Origin: Oscillospiraceae bacterium
Lineage (GTDB): Bacteria > Bacillota > Clostridia > Oscillospirales > Oscillospiraceae
Assembly: GCA_910575695.1 (NCBI GenBank)
Contig: CAJTGJ010000002.1
Coordinates: forward strand, 124,001-188,000
Direction: 5' to 3'
Length of the DNA stretch: 64,000 bases
A program made the position numbers and the translations under genes. The notes beneath the pieces were generated by a model. The model was given only the letters and a program-made list of their open reading frames with translations, did no database searches and had not been told where the DNA came from. This document shows positions 1 to 7,569 of the stretch, piece by piece (position 1 is the stretch's first letter; each line of letters begins with the position of its first letter).

Positions 1-56
1 GGACGGCCCCGGGGACTGAGGGCGGCTGCATCATCAATCAAAGGGAGGACTTTACC

Positions 57-1271
57 ATGGGAGAGGGGACGGCGAACCGTTCCAACCAGGAATGGCTGGA
101 CAGCGTGTATGACAAGCTGAAGGTCAAGCTGAAGGCGGAGTGCCGCCGCGTGGGGACTGATATCCCGTACACCACCGGGGAGGACGGGAGGTACCGCGAC
201 ATCATTGACACGGCCTACGGGAGAACGCCGGACGGCGGCGTCACCCTGGCCAACTGGACCAACGGCTTCTGGCCGGGGATGCTGTGGCAGATGTACCACG
301 CCACCGGCGACACGGCCTACCGGGACGCCGCCGCGGGGGTGGAGGAGCGCCTGGAGGCGGTGCTGAAGGACTCGGAATCCGTCGGCCACGACCTGGGCTT
401 TCTGTTCCTCCAGTCCTCCGTGGCCAACTACCGCGAGACCGGGGACAAGGAGGCGAAGCGCCGGGGCCTGCTGGCGGCGGCGGAGCTGGCCGCGCGGTAC
501 AATCTGAAAGGGGAATTCCTCCGCGCCTGGTCCGGCCCCCGGGAGACCGAGCATGGCAAGCGGATGGGCGGCGGCGATATCCGGGGCTGGATGATTATCG
601 ACAGCATGATGAACCTGCCCCTGCTGTACTGGGCGTCCCGGGAGCTGGACGACCCCCGGTTCAGCCAGATCGCCGTCAGCCACGCCAAAACCGTCCAGCG
701 GTATATCGTCCGGCCCGATGGGAGCTGCAACCACATTGTGGCCCTGGACCCGGACACCGGCGAGTATCTTAACAATCCCGCCGGACAGGGCTATGGGCAG
801 GGCTCCTCCTGGAGCCGGGGCCAGTCCTGGGCGGTGTACGGCTTCGCTCTGAGCTTCCGCCACACCGGGGACCAGTCCTTCCTGGACACCGCCAAACAGT
901 GCGCCCACTACTGCGTCTCCAACATGGCTGTCACGGACTGGGTCCCCCTGGTGGACTACCGCCAGCCCGCCGAGCCGGTGAAGTACGATTCCACAGCCGC
1001 CATGATTACCGCCTGCGGCCTGCTGGAGATCGCCGGACACGTGGGGGAAAGCGAGGCCCGGTTTTACACGGAGGCGGCTTACCGCATCCTCCGGGCCTGC
1101 GAGGCAAAATTCGCCGACTGGGACCCCGAGCGGGATTCCATCCTCACCGGCGGGGCCTACTTCTACCACGATCCCACCGGGGAAAATACCGACCGGCCCA
1201 TCATCTACGCCGATTATTTCTTCATCGAGGCGGTTTTGCGCCTGAAAGGGAAAGATTTGTTCGAGTGGTGA
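57..1271 (+). CDS. Unsaturated glucuronyl hydrolase, glycoside hydrolase family 88
   Basis: 404 aa, usual length for GH88. These enzymes remove the 4,5-unsaturated uronic acid from the non-reducing end of oligosaccharides made by polysaccharide lyases, by hydrating the vinyl-ether group. Seen: NWTNGFWPGM near residues 66-75, HDLGF with Asp112, and a second acidic motif IDSMMNLPLLYW with Asp182; the two Asp residues match the catalytic pair known for Bacillus UGL. There is no signal peptide, so it should act on imported oligosaccharides in the cytoplasm. The ATG follows GGGAGG at good spacing. A terminator follows, and an aldolase gene lies downstream on the same strand. The exact substrate (chondroitin, hyaluronan, ulvan or pectin fragments) cannot be told. 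Confidence 0.93.
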   Translation: MGEGTANRSNQEWLDSVYDKLKVKLKAECRRVGTDIPYTTGEDGRYRDIIDTAYGRTPDGGVTLANWTNGFWPGMLWQMYHATGDTAYRDAAAGVEERLEAVLKDSESVGHDLGFLFLQSSVANYRETGDKEAKRRGLLAAAELAARYNLKGEFLRAWSGPRETEHGKRMGGGDIRGWMIIDSMMNLPLLYWASRELDDPRFSQIAVSHAKTVQRYIVRPDGSCNHIVALDPDTGEYLNNPAGQGYGQGSSWSRGQSWAVYGFALSFRHTGDQSFLDTAKQCAHYCVSNMAVTDWVPLVDYRQPAEPVKYDSTAAMITACGLLEIAGHVGESEARFYTEAAYRILRACEAKFADWDPERDSILTGGAYFYHDPTGENTDRPIIYADYFFIEAVLRLKGKDLFEW

Positions 1272-1305
1272 CGGCGGAAACGGCGTGTGCATCACGCGGC
1301 TCTAT

Positions 1306-1350
1306 CAAACCGCGCCCAGGGGAGGGATTCCCGGACGCGGTTTGTTTTTT
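1306..1350 (+). terminator. Intrinsic terminator after the GH88 gene
   Basis: Arms CAAACCGCG (1306-1314) and CGCGGTTTG (1336-1344) enclose a partly self-pairing loop and are followed by six T. It separates the GH88 gene from the aldolase, which has its own promoter. Confidence 0.8.
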
Positions 1351-1498
1351 GAAAAAAGCGTCAGGGCAGAAATTCCCTGGCCAGCGTATCCTCCGCCGGG
1401 ACCGGCGCCCGACAGAGGGCGTCCGGCCTGCCAGCCGGAGCGGGAGTGAAAGAAAATTTCTTTTCGTGCAAAACACGGAAATTATTTCGACTAATTCG

Positions 1499-1527
1499 TT
1501 GACACACTGGAAATTGTGCAGTATAAT
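1499..1527 (+). promoter_or_regulatory. Consensus sigma-A promoter for the aldolase gene
   Basis: TTGACA (1499-1504), 17-nt spacer, TATAAT (1522-1527): both boxes match the consensus exactly. AATTA and TAATT half sites flank a short spacer at about 1479-1496, just upstream of the -35, and might be an operator; that is speculative. The transcript would carry a leader of about 90 nt. Confidence 0.85.
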
Positions 1528-1623
1528 TTTAATATCTACCGCATCCCATCGGGTTCGGCCGGACGCAGGCGATGCGCCGGTTTGAATAACAAATCTCTAA
1601 AAGGGAAGAAAGAAGGAACGCAC

Positions 1624-2541
1624 ATGAGGGATATCAGCAAATATCAAGGCATCATCCCAGCTTTTTATGCCTGCTATGAGGCTGACGGCAGCGTCAGCGC
1701 GGAGAAGGCCAGGCAGTGGACCCGCAAGCTGGTGGAGCTGGGGGTCAAGGGCGTCTACGTCTGCGGCTCCTCCGGCGAGTGCATCTACCTGGACAAAGAG
1801 GAGCGCAAAAAGACCCTGGAGGCCGTGGTGGAGGCGGCGGAGGGCAAATTGACCATCATCGCCCACGTGGCCTGCAACAACACGGCGGACAGCGTGGAGC
1901 TGGCGGCCCACGCCGAATCCCTGGGCGTTGACGCCATCGCGTCCATCCCCCCCATCTACTTCCATCTCCCCGAGCACGCCATCGCCCAATACTGGAACGA
2001 CATCTCCGCCGGGGCCCCCAACACCGATTTTATCATCTACAACATTCCCCAGCTGGCGGGCACCGCGCTGACCATGTCCCTGTTCCAGGAGATGCGCAAG
2101 AACCCCCGGGTGGTGGGCGTGAAGAACAGCTCCATGCCCGTACAGGATCTGCAGATGTTCAAAATGTACGGCGGCGAGGACTTCGTGGTGTTCAACGGGC
2201 CGGACGAGCAGCTGGCAGGCGGTCTGGCCATCGGCGCGGACGGGGGCATCGGCGGCACCTACGGCGTCATGCCGGAGCTGTACCTGAAGCTCTTTGAGCT
2301 GTGCAAAAACGGCGGGTACGACAAGGCCCGCCCGATTCAGTACGCCTGCGACGAGATCATCTATGAGATGTGCGCCGCCAAGGGCAATATGTACGCGGTG
2401 ATCAAGGAGATCATCCGCCGCCGCTACGGCATCGACCTGGGCGGTGTGCGCAGACCCCTGGCCTCCCTGGCCCCCGAGGACGAGGCCCACGTGGCCAGGA
2501 GCGCCAGCCTGATCGACGAGGCGGTCAGGAAGTTCTGCTGA
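1624..2541 (+). CDS. Dihydrodipicolinate synthase / N-acetylneuraminate lyase family aldolase
   Basis: 305 aa (beta/alpha)8 class I aldolase. Seen: GSSGE at 48-52 (carboxylate-binding motif), Tyr139 in YNIP and Schiff-base Lys167 in VVGVKNSS, at the spacing typical of NanA/DapA. The start is the ATG after AAGAAGGAACG; an open frame extends upstream of it but lacks a ribosome site. Following a GH88 enzyme, it probably cleaves a sugar acid (sialic acid or a 2-keto-3-deoxy sugar acid) rather than making dihydrodipicolinate. The family is too promiscuous to fix the substrate by reading. The 3' end overlaps the convergent spoIIR gene by 17 nt. Confidence 0.85.
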   Translation: MRDISKYQGIIPAFYACYEADGSVSAEKARQWTRKLVELGVKGVYVCGSSGECIYLDKEERKKTLEAVVEAAEGKLTIIAHVACNNTADSVELAAHAESLGVDAIASIPPIYFHLPEHAIAQYWNDISAGAPNTDFIIYNIPQLAGTALTMSLFQEMRKNPRVVGVKNSSMPVQDLQMFKMYGGEDFVVFNGPDEQLAGGLAIGADGGIGGTYGVMPELYLKLFELCKNGGYDKARPIQYACDEIIYEMCAAKGNMYAVIKEIIRRRYGIDLGGVRRPLASLAPEDEAHVARSASLIDEAVRKFC

Positions 2542-3181
2542 GCAGGGCGCCCATATCCCGCGTCAGCTCGTCCCACCACTCGATGAGCCGGAATTTCAGC
2601 ACGTAGCCGCCGTCCTGCCCGGTGATCAGGGCCACCTGGTCCTCGCTTAACGCCTCTCCGGCCACGGTTTCCACGCTCTCCTCCGTCACCGAGCCCAGGC
2701 ACAGCGGGGGGAACACCACGCACCACCAGTTGTGCCCCGCGCCCTCCCCGATGGTGACCCGCAGGGCGCGGTACTGTCCGGCGGGCAGGGAAAAGCCGTC
2801 GTACGCCTTGGTGGGGAACCACTGGTTGTCCAGGGTAACGGCGACGGGGTCTGAACAGCCCTCCGCCGCCAGCACGTCCGCCGCGGTCCGGGCCAGCTCG
2901 TCCAGCCGGGGGGACAGGGCGCGCTCGGCGCTCTCCCGGTCGGAAGCGCCGTCCAGCATGGGGGCGGCCTGGGCCAGCACCGCGTCCCGCACCAGGAGCT
3001 TCAGCGCCTGGTCCTCGTCGGAATCGGAGTTGGCCACCACGTGGAGGCGGAGCACCTGATTGGCCAGGGCGCTCTCGCTGGCCGAGGCCCACAGGCCGGC
3101 AGTCAGCGTCAGGCCGAAGGCCAGGAACAGCGCGGCTTCCCAGAGCCGCAGCTTGGAGCGGGAATATTTCGTATCATTCAT
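2525..3181 (-). CDS. spoIIR: Stage II sporulation protein R
   Basis: 218 aa. SpoIIR is the forespore-made secreted signal that triggers SpoIIGA to process pro-sigma-E in the mother cell. Seen: an N-terminal hydrophobic segment (about residues 15-35, signal/anchor), then the family motif LRLHVVANSDSDEDQALKL and a region with HNWWCVVFPPLCL. The length fits the family. The start is the ATG at 3181, directly after the T-run of a hairpin that ends the upstream ispE transcript. A sigma-F-like promoter lies inside this hairpin (separate entry), in line with forespore expression. It is the last gene of the aro-ispE-spoIIR minus-strand array. Confidence 0.93.
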   Translation of the reverse strand: MNDTKYSRSKLRLWEAALFLAFGLTLTAGLWASASESALANQVLRLHVVANSDSDEDQALKLLVRDAVLAQAAPMLDGASDRESAERALSPRLDELARTAADVLAAEGCSDPVAVTLDNQWFPTKAYDGFSLPAGQYRALRVTIGEGAGHNWWCVVFPPLCLGSVTEESVETVAGEALSEDQVALITGQDGGYVLKFRLIEWWDELTRDMGALLSRTS

Positions 3182-3232
3182 AAAAAGCACCGTCCTATGT
3201 ACTGGTTGAGTACAGTATGGACGGTGCTTTTT
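3182..3232 (-). terminator. Hairpin between ispE and spoIIR (terminator and possible RBS-sequestering element)
   Basis: A perfect 14-bp outer stem pairs AAAAAGCACCGTCC (plus strand 3182-3195) with its complement at 3219-3232. The inner arms (TGTACT/AGTACA) also pair. On the minus strand the stem is followed by TTTTT and then at once by the spoIIR ATG. The only Shine-Dalgarno-like sequence of spoIIR (AGGACGGTG) is in the 3' arm, so transcripts reading through from ispE would be terminated or have this site paired. Confidence 0.8.
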
Positions 3233-3242
3233 GATTTTATAC
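3214..3242 (-). promoter_or_regulatory. Candidate sigma-F promoter of spoIIR
   Basis: On the minus strand GTATA (3242-3238), a 15-nt spacer and GTCCATACT (3222-3214) match the sigma-F pattern GYATA-N15-GGnnAnAnT at all but one fixed position. The -35 overlaps the ispE stop codon and the -10 lies inside the hairpin. Transcription would start near 3207, in the hairpin loop, so the mRNA would carry only the 3' arm and leave the ribosome site free. Confidence 0.6.
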
Positions 3243-4109
3243 CTCTGCGGGAAATTCCGCCGGCCCGGGCCCGCACAGGAACACGTCCCGGTAGCTGTCC
3301 CTGAGGCGGGCCAGGGCCTCCCGGGCGGCGGCTTCGCTGTCAAACAGCCCGAACACCGACGGCCCGCTGCCCGACATGGACGCCCCCAGCGCCCCGCAGT
3401 CGATGAGCTCCGCCTTGATGGAGGAGATTTCGGCATAGCGGCGGGGCTCCATCACGTCCTCAAACACATTGTACATACGGCGGGCCACCCCGGCCAGGTC
3501 GCCGGCCTCCAGCGCGGCCACCACCCCGGCGGTATCCGGGCGGCGGACGATTTTGCGCACGTTCACCCGCCCGAACAGCTGGGGGGTGGATACGGAAAAG
3601 GGGGGCTTGCAGATGACGATGCGGCAGGGGGGCAGGGGGGGCAGGGGGGTGAGACGTTCCCCCCGTCCCTCCGCCAGGGCGGTGCCGCCCAGCACGCAGA
3701 AGGGCACGTCTGAGCCCGCCCTGGCCCCGATTTCCGCCAGCCGGTCAGGGGACAGGCCCGCCCCGGACAGCCGGTTCATGGCCCGCAGGACGGCGGCGGC
3801 GTCGGCGCTGCCCCCCGCCAGCCCCGCGCACACGGGGACGCGCTTCTGTATGTCCACATCCACCTCGCCCCCCAGGCCGACGGCCTCCCGGAAGGCGGCG
3901 GCGGCTACCTGGGCCAGGTTTTTGTTGCCGGTGGGCAGGAAGCGCAGGTCGGACGCGGCCTGCCCCTCCGCCCCCCGGGCGGGGGTGACGGTGAGCCGGT
4001 CCGCCAGGGTGACGGACTGCATCACCATCTGCATATCGTGATAGCCGTCCTCCCGGCGGCGGAGTATGTCCAGGGTCAGATTGATCTTTGCACGGGCGTC
4101 AAGCTCCAT
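3237..4109 (-). CDS. ispE: 4-diphosphocytidyl-2-C-methyl-D-erythritol kinase
   Basis: 290 aa GHMP kinase of the MEP isoprenoid pathway; phosphorylates CDP-ME at the 2-hydroxyl. Seen: AKINLTL with Lys8, the glycine-rich ATP loop PVCAGLAGGSADAA at about 92-105, and GSDVPF with Asp134, all in family order. It lies 10 nt behind aroE on the same strand, so it probably shares the aromatic operon transcript although its pathway is unrelated. A hairpin terminator follows the stop codon and separates it from spoIIR. Confidence 0.95.
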   Translation of the reverse strand: MELDARAKINLTLDILRRREDGYHDMQMVMQSVTLADRLTVTPARGAEGQAASDLRFLPTGNKNLAQVAAAAFREAVGLGGEVDVDIQKRVPVCAGLAGGSADAAAVLRAMNRLSGAGLSPDRLAEIGARAGSDVPFCVLGGTALAEGRGERLTPLPPLPPCRIVICKPPFSVSTPQLFGRVNVRKIVRRPDTAGVVAALEAGDLAGVARRMYNVFEDVMEPRRYAEISSIKAELIDCGALGASMSGSGPSVFGLFDSEAAAREALARLRDSYRDVFLCGPGPAEFPAEV

Positions 4110-4119
4110 AGGGTCCTCC

Positions 4120-4962
4120 TCAGTAATGTGCCAGGGCGTCCGCCGCAGCGTCCGCCATCTTTTCCCTGTCCAGGGGGCGGTCCAGGAAATGCTCCAGGGC
4201 CAGCACCCCCTGCCAGATCAGCATGGACAGGCCGTTCCGCCCCTCCAGCCCCCGGCGGCGGGCCTGGGCCAGGAGCCGGGTTTCGGCGGGGTGGTAGATC
4301 AAATCGTATACCGCCGCGCCGCCGGGGAGGGCGTCCAGGAAGGAGAAATCCCCAAACTGGCCGGGACAGCCCTCCATGCCCAGGCTGGTGCAGTTCACCA
4401 GCAGGGCGGACCGGGCCGCGCACTGTGCCAGGGATTCGGCGTCAAACCCGGCGGGAACCAGACAGCCCGACGCGTCCAGGGCGCACAGCTCCTCCGCCCG
4501 GGACAGGGTGCGGTTGCAGACGTATACCCGCGCCGCCCCCGCCTGGGCCAGGGCCAGCGCCACGGCCTTTGCCGCCCCCCCCGCCCCCAGCAGGGTGACG
4601 GTAAGCCCCCGGGGCTTGGCCCGCAGCTCGTGCTCCAGGGCGGCGGCGAAGCCGGGGCCGTCGGTGCTGTGGCCTATGGCCCTGCCGTCCCGGAGCACCA
4701 CGGTGTTCACCGCGCCCACGGCGCGGGCGGCGGGGTCGATCCCGTCCAGCAGGGGGATCAGGTCCTCCTTGTGGGGCATGGTGGCGTTGAACCCGGCGAC
4801 GCCGTGTTTCCTGGCCCAGGCCAGGTATTGGGGCAGCTCCCCCCGGCGCACCACATGGGCGGTATAGGTGATATCGTCCAGCCCCAGCGCCGCCAGCATG
4901 GCCCCCTGGATGATGGGGGATTTGGAGTGGAGCACCGGGTCGCCGATCACCTGGAGCTTCAT
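4120..4962 (-). CDS. aroE: Shikimate dehydrogenase (NADP+)
   Basis: 280 aa. Reduces 3-dehydroshikimate to shikimate. Seen: shikimate-binding HSKSP (Ser13, Ser15), catalytic Lys65 in MPHK, Asp101 in STDGPGF, the dinucleotide loop GAGGAAKA at about 126-133 and NRT at the start of the NADP-specific strand. The ATG at 4962 overlaps the aroQ stop codon (ATGA), indicating translational coupling. The reading frame stays open upstream, but that part is aroQ read out of frame. Confidence 0.95.
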   Translation of the reverse strand: MKLQVIGDPVLHSKSPIIQGAMLAALGLDDITYTAHVVRRGELPQYLAWARKHGVAGFNATMPHKEDLIPLLDGIDPAARAVGAVNTVVLRDGRAIGHSTDGPGFAAALEHELRAKPRGLTVTLLGAGGAAKAVALALAQAGAARVYVCNRTLSRAEELCALDASGCLVPAGFDAESLAQCAARSALLVNCTSLGMEGCPGQFGDFSFLDALPGGAAVYDLIYHPAETRLLAQARRRGLEGRNGLSMLIWQGVLALEHFLDRPLDREKMADAAADALAHY

Positions 4963-5390
4963 GTCCCGCCCTCCAGGAAGTGGTCCATGGCCATGAGGTA
5001 GCCGTCGAACCCGTGGCCATAGAGCTGTCCCACGCAGGCCGGGGCGGTGACGGAGACGGCCCGGAAGGGCTCCCGCTGGTCGATATGGCTGATGTGTACC
5101 TCGTAGGCGGGCACGTCCACCGCCTTCAGCGCGTCCAAAATGGCGTAGCTGTAGTGGGTGTAGGCGGCGGGATTGATGATAATGGCGTCGTACGCACCGT
5201 CGGCGGCGTGGATCTTGTCGATGATGGCCCCCTCGTGGTTGGACTGGAAGCAGTCCGCCGTGGAGCCGCGGGCGGCGGCGTGGTCTTTGATGAGGGCGCA
5301 CAGGGCGTCATAGCTCTGACCGCCGTAGATGCCCGGCTCCCGACTGCCCAGCAGATTCAGGTTGGGGCCGTTGATGATGAGGAATTTCAT
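4959..5390 (-). CDS. aroQ: Type II 3-dehydroquinate dehydratase
   Basis: 143 aa, typical of the dodecameric type II enzyme. Converts 3-dehydroquinate to 3-dehydroshikimate. Seen: NGPNLNLLGSREPGIYG at 8-23 with catalytic Tyr22, NPAAYTHYS with Asn73, and EVHISH with His99 as the general acid. It overlaps aroE and aroK by 4 nt each, so aroK, aroQ and aroE form a tightly coupled block. Confidence 0.96.
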   Translation of the reverse strand: MKFLIINGPNLNLLGSREPGIYGGQSYDALCALIKDHAAARGSTADCFQSNHEGAIIDKIHAADGAYDAIIINPAAYTHYSYAILDALKAVDVPAYEVHISHIDQREPFRAVSVTAPACVGQLYGHGFDGYLMAMDHFLEGGT

Positions 5391-5896
5391 GGTTCACACA
5401 CCTCCAGATAGATGGTGGAAATCAGGGCTTCGGCCTCCTGGGGGCTCCTGGGGCCGCGGATGCTGTAGTCCGCCCAGCGGCGGTAGATGGGGGCCCGGTT
5501 ATGATAGCGCCGGATGAAGTCCGCCCGCCCCGCCTGGGCCAGGGGGCGTCCGGATGTGTCCAGCGTGTCGAAGGTGTCCGCCGGGTCCCGGTCCAGCCAG
5601 AACACCAGGCCGTTTTTTTTCAGCGCGGCGATGGCCCCGTCCCGCAGGGGCAGGCCCCCGCCGCAGGCGATGATGAGGCCGTCCTGGGCGGACAGCTCCA
5701 GGGAGAGCTCCAGCTCCAGCGCCCGGAAGCCTTCTTCGCCGTCCCGGGCGAAAATGTCCGGGATGGAGCGGCCCTCACGGGCCTCGATGAGGGCGTCGGT
5801 GTCGGCCAGGGGGCGGGCAAAGCGCCGGGACAGCAGCCTGCCCACGGTGGTCTTGCCGCAGCCCATCATACCGATTAAAACGATGTTTCCTGACAT
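5387..5896 (-). CDS. aroK: Shikimate kinase
   Basis: 169 aa P-loop kinase making shikimate 3-phosphate. Seen: Walker A GMMGCGKTT at 9-17, the Asp32/Asp34 pair in DTDALIE for Mg and shikimate, the CGGG shikimate loop, and the RPLA segment of the LID. It sits 11 nt behind pheA and its stop overlaps the aroQ start. Confidence 0.95.
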   Translation of the reverse strand: MSGNIVLIGMMGCGKTTVGRLLSRRFARPLADTDALIEAREGRSIPDIFARDGEEGFRALELELSLELSAQDGLIIACGGGLPLRDGAIAALKKNGLVFWLDRDPADTFDTLDTSGRPLAQAGRADFIRRYHNRAPIYRRWADYSIRGPRSPQEAEALISTIYLEVCEP

Positions 5897-5907
5897 GGCG
5901 GCGTCTC

Positions 5908-7062
5908 CTAGTCCAGATTAGAGCGGAACCAGCCCAGGACGCGGAACTCGCCGGTGGTCTGGGCCAGCTCGTGGAGGGCGTCGTTTACCAACCGGTCGTC
6001 GGGCTGTCCGGCGAACTCCAGGAAAAACATATACTGCCAGCTCCGCTCGGGCAGGGGGCGGGATTCCAGCTTTACCATGTTCAGCCCATGGACGGCGAAT
6101 ACGGTGAGCACCTCGTGGAGGGACCCCGCCTCGTGGGGCAGGACGAACAGGGTGCTGATTTTATCCGCGCCGGGGCGCAGCTCCAGCCGGGGGGACACCA
6201 CCACGAACCGGGTGGTGTTGTGGGCGTTGTGGTTGATGCCGTGGGCCAGAATCTCCAGCCCGTACAGCTCCGCCGCCCGGGCGGAACAGATGGCGGCTTT
6301 GGTGATGTCGCCGCTGTCCGCCACCATTTGGGCCGACCCGGCGGTGTCCGCCTGGGGCGACTGCTTCCAGTCCGGGTGGGCGTTGAGGTAGCGCTCGCAC
6401 TGGAACAGGCCCTGCTCGTGGGAGTAGACGTGGGTGATGGTATCCAGCGTGGCGCCCTTGGGGGCCATGAGGCAGTGCTCCACCCGCACCGTGGTCTCGC
6501 CCACCATATAGCATTCATACTGGGTGAGCAGGTCGTAGATCTGCCGGATGGCCCCGGTGGAGCTGTTTTCGATGGGCAGGACGGCGTAATCCGCCCGGCC
6601 CTCCCGCAGGGCCAGGAAGCAGTCCTCGAACTGCTCCAGTCCGGCGGTATTGGAGTTTTCCCCGAAGAAGTTCAGCGCCGCCTGCTCGCTGTAGGCCCCG
6701 GGCACCCCCTGGTAGACCACACGGGGGGCGTCCACGGGCAGGCGGATGCCGTCCCGGGCCTCCCGCCAGCGCAGGACGCCGGGGTTGCCGGGGCCCTGGC
6801 CCAGCAGGTCCCGCTGCTGCCGCCGGGACAGGGCCATAATGGTCTGAAACAGGGTGATGACGGCGGGGCGCAGTTCTTCCCCCGCCAGCTCCCCCTTGTT
6901 TTGCAGCACCTGGCGCTCCCGCGCCTGGTCCAGCACGGGCATATCCCGCTCCCGCTTGTACTCGCCCACCCGGCGGGTCACGTCCATCCGGCGGCGGAAC
7001 AGCTCCACCAGTTCCCGGTCGATGGCGTCGATGTCCCGGCGCAGGTCCTGCAGAGTGTCCAT
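5908..7062 (-). CDS. pheA: Bifunctional chorismate mutase / prephenate dehydratase (P-protein)
   Basis: 384 aa, three domains: an AroQ-class chorismate mutase (about 1-85, LRRDIDAIDRELVELFRRRM), a prephenate dehydratase (about 110-290, YQGVPGAYSEQAA and the TRFVVV segment with the catalytic Thr), and a C-terminal ACT domain (about 295-384) with the Phe-binding ESRP motif. It commits chorismate to phenylalanine and should be feedback-inhibited by Phe through the ACT domain. Its start overlaps the stop of the preceding carbonic-anhydrase-like gene by one base. Presence of a Phe branch enzyme fits the Phe-rich leader of this operon. Confidence 0.95.
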   Translation of the reverse strand: MDTLQDLRRDIDAIDRELVELFRRRMDVTRRVGEYKRERDMPVLDQARERQVLQNKGELAGEELRPAVITLFQTIMALSRRQQRDLLGQGPGNPGVLRWREARDGIRLPVDAPRVVYQGVPGAYSEQAALNFFGENSNTAGLEQFEDCFLALREGRADYAVLPIENSSTGAIRQIYDLLTQYECYMVGETTVRVEHCLMAPKGATLDTITHVYSHEQGLFQCERYLNAHPDWKQSPQADTAGSAQMVADSGDITKAAICSARAAELYGLEILAHGINHNAHNTTRFVVVSPRLELRPGADKISTLFVLPHEAGSLHEVLTVFAVHGLNMVKLESRPLPERSWQYMFFLEFAGQPDDRLVNDALHELAQTTGEFRVLGWFRSNLD

Positions 7063-7550
7063 CAGCGGTACGCCTCCTTCAGCTCCATATAGTGCTCAGC
7101 GCTCTCCCGCAGCCCGGCGATCTCCTCCGGGGTGAGCGCCCGCGCCACACGGGCGGGGTTGCCCAGCAGCATGGAGCCTTCCGGGGCGTCGGTCTTGCCG
7201 GTGACCACAGCGCCCGCGCCCACCATGCAGTTTTTGCCCACCCTGGCCCCGTTGAGCAGGATGGCTCCCATGCCCACCACGGTGTTGTCCCCCACGGTGC
7301 AGCCGTGGACAATGGCCCCGTGGCCCACGGTGACATACTCCCCCAGGATGGTGGGGCACACCTCGGAGTGGAGGACGGCGTTGTCCTGAATATTTGTGCC
7401 GGCGCCTATGGTGATGGGCTTGCCGTCCCCCCGGAGGACGGCGTTGAACCACACGGAACAGCCGGGGCCGAAGGCCACGTCCCCCACTACCATAGCGCCG
7501 GGGAGGATCACCACGTTCTCGTCGGTTTGACGGGGAGTTTTCAAGTCCAT
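7062..7550 (-). CDS. Gamma-carbonic anhydrase-like hexapeptide-repeat protein
   Basis: 162 aa left-handed beta-helix protein. Many hexapeptide turns are visible (VVGDVAFGPGCSVW, TVGDNTVVGMGAIL). The gamma-CA pattern is present: Arg-Gly-Asp (RGD), QDNAVLH, and two further zinc-ligand His in GHGAIVHGC. It could be a carbonic anhydrase or a related acyltransferase. The ATG at 7550 follows GAGGT; longer in-frame starts lack this. Why it sits between aroC and pheA is unclear; it may simply share the operon. Confidence 0.85.
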   Translation of the reverse strand: MDLKTPRQTDENVVILPGAMVVGDVAFGPGCSVWFNAVLRGDGKPITIGAGTNIQDNAVLHSEVCPTILGEYVTVGHGAIVHGCTVGDNTVVGMGAILLNGARVGKNCMVGAGAVVTGKTDAPEGSMLLGNPARVARALTPEEIAGLRESAEHYMELKEAYR

Positions 7551-7569
7551 AACAAATACCTCACAGGAT

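Noticed and set aside
2..19. Possible last codons (ending GAC TGA) of a gene upstream of the window
   Set aside because: Six codons only; cannot be supported.
1516..1623. N-terminal extension of the aldolase
   Set aside because: It would begin within the promoter -10 region; no ribosome site.
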